From assembly GCA_035294325.1 (NCBI GenBank), contig DATGLE010000013.1, positions 1 through 64,000 on the forward strand: a stretch of 64,000 bases of DNA, written 5' to 3'. The notes below the pieces were generated by a model. That model had not been told where the DNA came from, made no database searches, and saw only the letters and a list, made by a program, of their open reading frames with translations. This DNA comes from DATGLE01 sp035294325 (GTDB lineage: Bacteria > Chloroflexota > Ktedonobacteria > Ktedonobacterales > Ktedonobacteraceae). This document shows positions 57,470-64,000 of the stretch, piece by piece (positions within the stretch are counted from its first letter, which is position 1; every line of letters begins with the position of its first letter). Made by a program: the position numbers and the translations under genes.

Positions 57470-58707
57470 CTCAGCGCGCTGGCGGCCATTGTTCCGACAT
57501 GGGCAGCCATAGCTTGCTGGTAGACGGCGACCAGGCGCTCCGTCGCTGTGGACCAGTCGTGCGTCCGCTCGACATACTCGCGCCCGTGGCGACCCAATGA
57601 GGCGCGCAATGCAGCGTTGCCCATGAGATGCAGCGTCTTCTCGGCGAATTCGCGGGCTGAATGCGCTACAAGCAGGTCGCGGCCAGGCAGCGCGCTCAGC
57701 GCGGCGGCGGCTGGCGCGGCGACAACTACTGGTGTGCTCAGCGCCATTGCTTCCAGCACCTTGTTCTGGATACCAACGCTGTAGACCATCGGACTCAGCA
57801 TCACCTCGGCGCGCCCCACATACGGGCGCATATCGTCCACGTAGCCCGTCACCTCCACGCGCGGGTCGACGGCCAGGCGGCGAATCGCACGCGGCGGATT
57901 GCTGCCAACAATCGTCAATGTAGCGTCCGGGCGCTGCTGCCAGATAAGCGGCATGATCTGCCGGTGCAGGTACAGCGCTGTGGCGACATTCGCATGATAG
58001 CTCATCTTCCCTGAGAAGACGATGTTAGCGCTGCGGCGCTCCTGTTGCAGTGGACGGAAGTACTCCAGATCGACGCCATTGGGGATAATGGTGATATCCG
58101 CTGCGGTCTCGCCTGGCCGCTCGACGGCATGCAGATCGAGCATCGCCTGGCGATCCCGCTCCGACGTAATCACGCAGTGCCGGACCTGGCTCAGTAATTC
58201 GGCCTCGTAGCGCCGCGTGCGCCTGCGCTCGATCAAGGCTACAGCGCGCACAGAGGGGCTGGCCCCCGCTTTGAGCGCGTGCTCGCTGAGCAGGCTGATG
58301 CAATCAACGGCATCCCAGACCAGCGGCGGCAACTGTGCCTCCTGGATGATCCCCTTGAGGGGTGCGATACCGCGCAGGTGTTCAACATGCATCACATCGA
58401 ACGCCTGCTGCGTGCAGAGGCGCTGCACCTCCTGCGCGAAGCGGGCGGAGCGAGCATAGGCGGCCTGCAAGGGCTGCGCACTCAACAGCGCCAATCCGCC
58501 GCGCAGGGCCTGCTGCCGCTTCGACTCCTGCACAGTGACGATATGGTATCCCTGTGTGCGCAGAGCCTCCGCGTCGGCCATTTCACGCTCCGAACTGCAT
58601 GGCGCTACAATCGTGACTTCGTGGCTGTGCCGCAGGCGCGTCAGGAAGCCATAGCCACGCACACGAATGCGCGAAGGCGGATAAGGCGTAACAAAGAGAA
58701 TACGCAT
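57466..58707 (-). CDS. GT4-type glycosyltransferase (third)
   Basis: A 413-residue GT-B protein with MRILFVTPYPPSRIRVRGYG at the N-terminus (the PYPP loop is common in this branch) and the donor site YSVGIQNKVLEAMALSTPVV near residue 300. It is paralogous to the neighbour at 56225 and coupled to it. The upstream neighbour is the alkaline-phosphatase-like gene 54 bases away on the same strand, so all three may form one transcript. Confidence 0.88.
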   Translation of the reverse strand: MRILFVTPYPPSRIRVRGYGFLTRLRHSHEVTIVAPCSSEREMADAEALRTQGYHIVTVQESKRQQALRGGLALLSAQPLQAAYARSARFAQEVQRLCTQQAFDVMHVEHLRGIAPLKGIIQEAQLPPLVWDAVDCISLLSEHALKAGASPSVRAVALIERRRTRRYEAELLSQVRHCVITSERDRQAMLDLHAVERPGETAADITIIPNGVDLEYFRPLQQERRSANIVFSGKMSYHANVATALYLHRQIMPLIWQQRPDATLTIVGSNPPRAIRRLAVDPRVEVTGYVDDMRPYVGRAEVMLSPMVYSVGIQNKVLEAMALSTPVVVAAPAAAALSALPGRDLLVAHSAREFAEKTLHLMGNAALRASLGRHGREYVERTHDWSTATERLVAVYQQAMAAHVGTMAASALR

Positions 58708-58761
58708 CTTCTAATCCCTCTGTCGGTTCTAGAGCGCTGTAGAGCTGACTCCCTTCCCGAC

Positions 58762-60441
58762 TTATAAGTATCCCAGCGCCTCCAGTTTCTGGCGCACGCT
58801 TTCCTCTTCTTCCTCGGAGTAGCCGTACTCGTCTGCGGCGGCTTCCTCGAACTGGCGCTCCCCGGTGTAAGAGGCAGCGGTCTCGCTCAGGTGCTTCTCC
58901 TCGAAAAGATCCGCCAGCGGTTTGCCGTCCATATCCGCAGGAATGGGCATATCGAGCGCGTAGAGGATGGTTGGCGCCACGTCGATGATGTTGGCGCCCT
59001 CAATGGTAGCGTTGTGGCGGATATGCGGTCCCTGTGCGAGAAGGATGCCATTCATGCGGTGTACGCCCGCCGTACCCTTGCCATCAAGCACCTCCATGGG
59101 GACCTTGCTCACCAGTTCGTCGATGCTCGTCCCACCCTTGTAGCAGTCCTGCGTGACGAGAATGATATCGGGAGCCATCTCCAGGCGCTCGCCGTGATAT
59201 AGTTCCTCGCGGCGGTAGGCTTCCAGCACAATCGGCTCGCCGGTCCCGGGATCGCGCAGCGCGCGCGCCTCTTCCAGAATGCGTGTGCGAATGGCCTCGT
59301 ACTCCTCGCCCGGCTGTACGCACCCCTCCGGCTGCCGGCCCGCCACGTTAATCATCACACCCTCAACCGGCGGATACATCGGGAAGCGGTATGCCTTCGT
59401 ATGCTTCCAATCGATGATATCCAGGTTCAGCATCGTCTGCGAGTCGATATTGGTGGCGACCTTCTTCAAGCCGGCGGGCAGCTTGCGATAGATCTGCTCA
59501 AGGTACGGGAACCGGCGAATCTTTGTGCGGTAGAACTGCTTGAACGCGGCTTTCAGCTTGCTATTTTGTTTGTGCGCCTTCTGGCTGGGAGTGAGCAGAT
59601 TAAGGGTGCGCAGCAGATAGTTCGTGTTGAAGTAGTAATGCGGATGCGCCCCTCCGCCGTGGTCGGACATGATGAGAACAGTAGTATCGTCATCGATTGC
59701 TTGCAGGAACTTGCCAACGCACTCATCGCAGGTCTTGTAGACCTCTTCTATGAGGTGCCCATATTTCGCGGCATCCTCTGGCTTATAGGCCGGATGATCG
59801 GGATCGATATACTTCCACCAGTCGTGATGCGCGCGATCTGTCGCGCCGACGACCATGATGAAGAAAGCGTAATCATCCTTCTTCATCTGCTCTATCGAGA
59901 CATCGGTACAGAGATGGAGCGAGCGCTGCATTTCTTTGAGCAGCGGTTCATGCTCCGCTGACTTGAAGAAGGCGGCATCGCCGACGAGCTGAGGGATGGT
60001 ATCGCCCAGTTCCGGCGGATAGGTATAATTTTTCCCCGAGTCCGGCGTCGGGTAGCCGGAGACCATGAAACCGTTGACCTTCCAGGCTGGATACGTACAT
60101 GGAACAGTGACCACGCCCACTTTCTGGCCCGCGGCACCGATGGTATCCCAGACCGTTTTGCCCGCGAATGCGTGTGAGTCCACAATGGTATCTGCGAAAA
60201 AGCTGTAGCGTCCTGGATCGTAGTCGCGGAAGTCGTAGACGCCATGCTTGCCAGGGTTATAGCCGGTGGCGAAGGTTGTCCAGGCGGCAGGCGAAATGGG
60301 TGGATATACAGATCTCAGTTTGCCATACACGCCATTTTGCGTAATTTGCTTGAGATAGGGCAGCTTATCCTCTTTGATCCAGCGTTCGATCAGTTCGGGA
60401 GTTGCGCCATCAAGCCCAATAACTAATACTTTTGTTCCCAT
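58762..60441 (-). CDS. Alkaline phosphatase superfamily protein (type I phosphodiesterase-like)
   Basis: A 559-residue metal-dependent hydrolase. VLVIGLDGATPELIERWIKE supplies the first metal Asp; PISPAAWTTFATGYNPGKHG carries the nucleophile Thr; GATDRAHHDWWKYIDPDHPA, MSDHGGGAHPHYYFNTNYLL and a late CVQPGEEYEAI block follow. No signal peptide is seen, so it is likely cytosolic or membrane-associated. The family hydrolyses or transfers phosphodiesters or modifies glycans with phospho-groups. With glycosyltransferases around it, a phosphoglycan role is plausible. The acidic C-terminus (ADEYGYSEEEEESVRQKLEA) is unusual. RBS AGAGGA. Confidence 0.87.
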   Translation of the reverse strand: MGTKVLVIGLDGATPELIERWIKEDKLPYLKQITQNGVYGKLRSVYPPISPAAWTTFATGYNPGKHGVYDFRDYDPGRYSFFADTIVDSHAFAGKTVWDTIGAAGQKVGVVTVPCTYPAWKVNGFMVSGYPTPDSGKNYTYPPELGDTIPQLVGDAAFFKSAEHEPLLKEMQRSLHLCTDVSIEQMKKDDYAFFIMVVGATDRAHHDWWKYIDPDHPAYKPEDAAKYGHLIEEVYKTCDECVGKFLQAIDDDTTVLIMSDHGGGAHPHYYFNTNYLLRTLNLLTPSQKAHKQNSKLKAAFKQFYRTKIRRFPYLEQIYRKLPAGLKKVATNIDSQTMLNLDIIDWKHTKAYRFPMYPPVEGVMINVAGRQPEGCVQPGEEYEAIRTRILEEARALRDPGTGEPIVLEAYRREELYHGERLEMAPDIILVTQDCYKGGTSIDELVSKVPMEVLDGKGTAGVHRMNGILLAQGPHIRHNATIEGANIIDVAPTILYALDMPIPADMDGKPLADLFEEKHLSETAASYTGERQFEEAAADEYGYSEEEEESVRQKLEALGYL

Positions 60442-60558
60442 GTCTTAACCGTCCTCTTTTTGGGCTACGTTAACTTTGGAACATAGCGCTTATCGATACT
60501 ATCTGCTTCTCATTGCCCTTGATCGCAGGGCCTTTGTGCGACCGGGCCGCGCCAGGGA

Positions 60559-60613
60559 TGGAGTGTGTAGTGAGAGGCTGGCGCTTCGTGCCAGCCTCTC
60601 ACTACACACTCCA
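60559..60613. repeat. Long hairpin, 24-bp arms, TTC apex
   Basis: Perfect 24-bp arms starting TGGAGTGTGTAGTGAGAG, extended to GC/GC around TTC with one wobble. It lies in a divergent promoter region, so it is not a terminator for either flanking gene. Confidence 0.92.
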
Positions 60614-60690
60614 GAAGGCAAGTGCCGCAGGAATCAACTGGTAATAGCGTCTGTGGCCCGGCGTCCTTGCTCGCTCTGGCCGGGTCAGGA

Positions 60691-60771
60691 ATGGGTGTGG
60701 TGGTGTGGAACGGGCGCGAAGCGCCCATTCCACACCACCACACCCATCGTGCGAGCGCCGCAGGCGCGAAC
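60691..60771. repeat. Long GAA-loop hairpin plus fixed module
   Basis: The hairpin 60691-60747 has 27-bp arms (one mismatch) and a GAA loop inside GGGCGC-GAA-GCGCCC. It is followed by GCGAGCGCCGCAGGCGCGAA (about 60751-60770). CCATCGT and ACGATGG bracket the module at 60744 and 60774. Confidence 0.9.
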
Positions 60772-60908
60772 AAACGATGGGGCCAGCAATCGGGCACTCT
60801 TAATACAGCCATGCGTGTGAAAAGGATGCCAGGCGCATGTAGTAGACATATTATGCCGATCCATTAACGTAAGTATAGCGAGTAGTACAAAAGGTCAGGC
60901 TTGGTTTT

Positions 60909-60957
60909 GGTTAAGAATGGGTTATGAAATAGAGAAAGCGGCGTTATATTCTTAACC
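60909..60957. promoter_or_regulatory. Inverted repeat, possible operator
   Basis: GGTTAAGAAT at 60909-60918 and ATTCTTAACC at 60948-60957, perfect 10-bp arms 29 apart, in the AT-richer stretch upstream of the fourth glycosyltransferase. A weak promoter TTGCAC-N17-TACACT follows near 61000. The region 60442-61108 has no gene. Confidence 0.45.
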
Positions 60958-61108
60958 CGGTTGGGGTATTTGCCCCTTCTGTTAGTCCTGGTGTACTTGC
61001 ACATTTGCTGTGAATTAGGTACACTGGCGCGCAGATAAGATGACATAAGTTTCGCTATCGTGCTATGCCTTTGGGTATAGCCGCGTAGATAGATGAGCTG
61101 GTGCAGTA

Positions 61109-62383
61109 GTGCGTATTTTGTTGTTGAGTAATCTTTACCCGCCCGATGTGCAGGGTGGAGCGGAGATCCTGGCCGGGGACATCGCCGCGGGATTGCAAGC
61201 GCTGGGACATGAAGTGCTGGTGCTGACCAGTGGGCAGGAGCGTTCCGGGGCGCGGGGGCCGCAGGAAGGCCCCGTATGGCGTACTCTACGCAGCGCGCCA
61301 CCCGCGCATTTTGACCGGGGGCGCCCTCCCTGGCAGCAGTTCCCCCTCCTGCTGAACTACTACCGGCGCTATCACCGCCCTGCCAACGCGGCGGAACTAC
61401 GGCGCATCGTCGCGCTGACCAGGCCGGATATCGTGTATATCTGGGAGATAACGGGGATTGGCGTCAACTCGCTGCTCAAAGCGCTGCCGGGCCTGGCTGT
61501 GCCCATCGTCTTCCACCTGGGAAGTTACTGGCTGCTTTATGCACGTTCGCCGGAGACCGAGCAGGTGCGCCTGCGTATGCGCTGGCTCAAGCAATGGTTG
61601 ATCGGCTCCATCGCTAAGCCGGCCTATACCTCGCTTATTGCTGTGAGCAAGACCGTCAAGGAGGAATACGTGCGTGCCGGTTACGAGCCAGAGAGCATCG
61701 AGGTTATCTACAATGGGATCGACTCCCGCTTTCTTACGCTGCCCCGCGTCGAACGCAGTGCCGGGGACGCGGGGCAGCCGATGCAGTTGCTCTTTGTGGG
61801 CCGGCTGCGCGTCGAAAAGGGGCTGCTCGTTCTGCTGCGTGCGCTCGATCTGCTGGTGAACGAGCAGGCTTCCCGCCCGCTGCTGCATCTCAATATTTTC
61901 GGCACCGGCGACCAGGTTTACGTCAATGAATTGCAGGCTTTCCTGCGTGAGAAGCGCCTGGAAAACATCGTAACGTTTCATGGCAGAGTGTCACAAGATG
62001 AACTTATCAGGCAATACGACCTTTCGGACATTATGCTGGTCCCCTCGCTCTGGCAGGAACCGTTCGGGCTGGTTATCGCCGAGGCAATGGCGCGCGGCTT
62101 ACCAGTGATTGCCTCGCATGTGGGTGGCCCGGCGGAGATCCTCACCGATGGCGTCGATGGATTGCTGGTTGAACCCGGCAATGAGCGAGCGCTGGCCGAC
62201 GCGATCCAGTACCTGCTCATCGACGAGCAGCGGCGCGCGCGGCTGGCGCGCGCCGCGCAGGCAACGGTGAGGGAGCGCTTTACCATCGAGGAGAACGCCC
62301 GGCGCGTAGAACAGCATTTGTCGCGGGCGATTGAACGCAATAAACAGGAGCAATCGACGTTAAGTGGGGCTGGCGTTCGTTGA
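61109..62383 (+). CDS. GT4-type glycosyltransferase (fourth)
   Basis: A 424-residue GT-B protein starting with GTG. RILLLSNLYPPDVQGGAEIL is the classic GT4 acceptor loop (YPPxxGGxE), and LFVGRLRVEKGLLVLLRALD plus SLWQEPFGLVIAEAMARGLP with VIASHVGGPAEI gives the donor site. Its sugar and acceptor are not predictable. The gene is divergent from the phosphodiesterase-like gene and precedes the secreted glycosidase by 96 bases. Confidence 0.9.
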   Translation: MRILLLSNLYPPDVQGGAEILAGDIAAGLQALGHEVLVLTSGQERSGARGPQEGPVWRTLRSAPPAHFDRGRPPWQQFPLLLNYYRRYHRPANAAELRRIVALTRPDIVYIWEITGIGVNSLLKALPGLAVPIVFHLGSYWLLYARSPETEQVRLRMRWLKQWLIGSIAKPAYTSLIAVSKTVKEEYVRAGYEPESIEVIYNGIDSRFLTLPRVERSAGDAGQPMQLLFVGRLRVEKGLLVLLRALDLLVNEQASRPLLHLNIFGTGDQVYVNELQAFLREKRLENIVTFHGRVSQDELIRQYDLSDIMLVPSLWQEPFGLVIAEAMARGLPVIASHVGGPAEILTDGVDGLLVEPGNERALADAIQYLLIDEQRRARLARAAQATVRERFTIEENARRVEQHLSRAIERNKQEQSTLSGAGVR

Positions 62384-62479
62384 TGGCGGCATTTAATTGA
62401 TGCTTTTCTTTTATTATGAGACAAGTAGCATTTTTAATGGCTTTTTAACCGCAATGTTGTACAAAGAGGAGACAAAGGG

Positions 62480-64000
62480 ATGAGAGATGATCTGCGTCCG
62501 TATACAGATCGGGGAAATATGCAGGTCAGGTCAATGAGCCGCAGGCGCGCGCTCCATGTCATGGGTGCCGGCGCCGCAAGTATTGTGGGGGCAAGTGCAC
62601 TGGCAGCGTGCTGGCCCTTCCCAGAACCTTCAAAGACAGGTGGCGGCACCATCACGCTCACTGTTACACCCCAGACTACGGTAACGGCAACAACGACGAT
62701 GGGCGCATCTCGCCCGCTGGTGCCCTATTTTCTGGGATATAACAATGTGCCTATTCATAGCCCCGCCTGGTCCGACCCGAATGTGATGAATGCTGCCAGA
62801 CAGTTTATGCCCGGGACCCTGCGCTATCCCGGGGGAACCATTGGCAACTATTGGGACTGGCAAAGCGGCTGGTTTGTGCGTGGGCAATCTCTGGGCGCTA
62901 CGACGCATACCAGATATCGTTTGCAGGATCTCCAGCAGGCCGTGCAGGCGACGGGCGCGTTGCCCATTTATGTTCTCAATATGCTTACTTCCAATCTCAA
63001 TACACAACTGAACATGTTACGCACCGCTAAGGGAATGGGGCTGCCGGTGAAGTATGTAGAACTGGGAAACGAATTTTATCTTGGCTCGCCTAACGATTAT
63101 GAAACAGCATTCCCCAGTGGCGCCGATTATGGCAGGGTAGCGACGCAGTGGGCGCAGGCTATCCATCAAGAGTTTCCCGATGCGAAGGTCGCCGCCGTAG
63201 GGGCATCGCCTGGCGGCAATGCGCGCCAGAACGGTTGGAACCAGAGTATGCTTCCGGCGCTGCATGGTTTAGACGCGATCACCTTCCACCCTTACGTTCC
63301 GCTTCAGGATGGCCTGGTTTCGCAGAACAATGTTTCTGGCAGTGTGACATCTCTCGATAGTACGATCTATGGACGATGGCAGCAATTCGCGGGGCAAATA
63401 CAAACGCTGCCCTCGGGCATGAAAGCGTGGCTTACAGAATACAACCTGGTTGATAACTCCAGTGAGAACTGGTCTGGTCCTTTCCAGGTTTTCCGCAACT
63501 GGATACACGGTGTTGTGGTAGCGGGTATGACGCTGAGCTACCTGGAGCAGAACAATGTGGAACTGGTGTGTTTCTTCGACATGGTTGGCAGGACCGGCAA
63601 TGAGGTCGTTTTCTACGATCCACAGGGGCAGAACGATCCGCTTCCACAGTATGCGCTCACAGCAGCGGGCTGGTCCCTGCGCCTGCTGGGCAATACCATG
63701 CATGGCATGACCTCGGCCCAACCGATCTCGCTTTCTTCTCCCTCAAGCACCGTCGGAGGAGTTGCCGGGTGGCTCTTCAGTAATGGCACGCAGCGCCGAG
63801 CATTTATAGTAAACAGCTCTACCGAGAATATCACATGGAACGTAGATCAAGCATTCTCACCGGGTAAAGCTCAGGTGATGCAATTAACAGGCAATCCTTT
63901 CAGGCTGGTTACGGGGCAGGATTCGCTGACGATCAAGAAGGCCACCCTGGCGAATCAGCTTGTCCTGCCGGCTTACTCGGTAACACAACTGATGCTATAA
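62480..64000 (+). CDS. Secreted glycoside hydrolase-like protein (clan A-type)
   Basis: A 506-residue protein ending with TAA at the last base of the window. A Tat-type signal SRRRALHVMG is followed by a lipobox LAAC (Cys 44) and a Ser/Thr/Pro linker (TITLTVTPQTTVTATTTM). The TIM-barrel has the general acid/base Glu in KYVELGNEFYLG (residue 198) and the nucleophile Glu in KAWLTEYNLVDN (residue 320), as in clan-A glycosidases such as GH39/51/79. RYPGGTIGNYWDWQSGWF recalls alpha-L-arabinofuranosidases and heparanase-like enzymes. A C-terminal beta domain covers the last ~110 residues. It is likely a surface lipoprotein acting on plant or microbial polysaccharide. The start is supported by AGAGGAG. 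Confidence 0.83.
   Translation: MRDDLRPYTDRGNMQVRSMSRRRALHVMGAGAASIVGASALAACWPFPEPSKTGGGTITLTVTPQTTVTATTTMGASRPLVPYFLGYNNVPIHSPAWSDPNVMNAARQFMPGTLRYPGGTIGNYWDWQSGWFVRGQSLGATTHTRYRLQDLQQAVQATGALPIYVLNMLTSNLNTQLNMLRTAKGMGLPVKYVELGNEFYLGSPNDYETAFPSGADYGRVATQWAQAIHQEFPDAKVAAVGASPGGNARQNGWNQSMLPALHGLDAITFHPYVPLQDGLVSQNNVSGSVTSLDSTIYGRWQQFAGQIQTLPSGMKAWLTEYNLVDNSSENWSGPFQVFRNWIHGVVVAGMTLSYLEQNNVELVCFFDMVGRTGNEVVFYDPQGQNDPLPQYALTAAGWSLRLLGNTMHGMTSAQPISLSSPSSTVGGVAGWLFSNGTQRRAFIVNSSTENITWNVDQAFSPGKAQVMQLTGNPFRLVTGQDSLTIKKATLANQLVLPAYSVTQLML

Overview
This 64 kb window is GC-rich bacterial chromosome. The gene set suggests a monoderm member of Chloroflexota, most likely the Ktedonobacterales/Thermogemmatispora side: a MurT/GatD pair, RqcH, long-form HPF, a t6A cluster, several proteins carrying small zinc-binding modules, and intergenic DNA dense in palindromes. 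No rRNA or tRNA marker is present, so the placement is inferred from gene content only. I recognised no rRNA, tRNA, CRISPR array or intact insertion sequence.

Layout. 1-6.8 kb: an erythromycin-esterase-like gene cut by the window edge, an HpaB-type flavin monooxygenase, a CitE-like lyase, a two-repeat Cys/His protein and a PAS/MmyB-like protein. 6.8-9.4 kb: scrap DNA with a chimeric remnant of a sugar ABC transporter, a divergent cupin/MarR pair sharing an operator, and two abutting transposase fragments. 9.4-15.7 kb: tsaE-tsaB-rimI-tsaD (t6A modification of tRNA), then a ROK kinase, a GNAT acetyltransferase and a Rieske oxygenase. 15.7-20.4 kb: a beta-propeller lipoprotein, methionyl-tRNA synthetase and a MoeB/ThiF-like enzyme. 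20.4-21.6 kb: two single-domain receivers, the second lacking the phospho-acceptor Asp. 21.7-30.1 kb: an oligopeptide ABC transporter with a binding protein on each side. 30.2-35.1 kb: two unrecognised proteins and a large TPR protein. 35.5-41.3 kb: a lone cNMP-binding domain, NrdR, a small DUF6788-like protein, HPF, and a coupled murT-gatD-ClpX-zinc-finger operon. 41.7-53 kb: housekeeping genes topA (behind a small upstream ORF), icd, glpX, gmk, rqcH, a sigma-54 factor carrying a zinc ribbon, rnc and selD. 53.4-64 kb: an envelope/glycan block with a PAP2 phosphatase, four GT4 glycosyltransferases, an alkaline-phosphatase-superfamily protein and a secreted clan-A-like glycosidase.

The selD gene contains an in-frame UGA at the conserved Cys/Sec position. 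Its true start is 63 nt upstream of the apparent one, so SelD is probably a selenoprotein.

The most unusual feature is the intergenic DNA. Four copies of one ~123-bp element have 18-bp terminal inverted repeats, and every copy is flanked by its own perfect 9-bp direct repeat, so this is a MITE that has moved recently. Separately, at least ten long, nearly perfect hairpins sit between genes in convergent, tandem and divergent settings. Their arms differ in sequence but stay complementary, they often share a GGCGC-GAA-GCGCC apex, and many lie beside a fixed GAGCGCCGCAGGCGC module.
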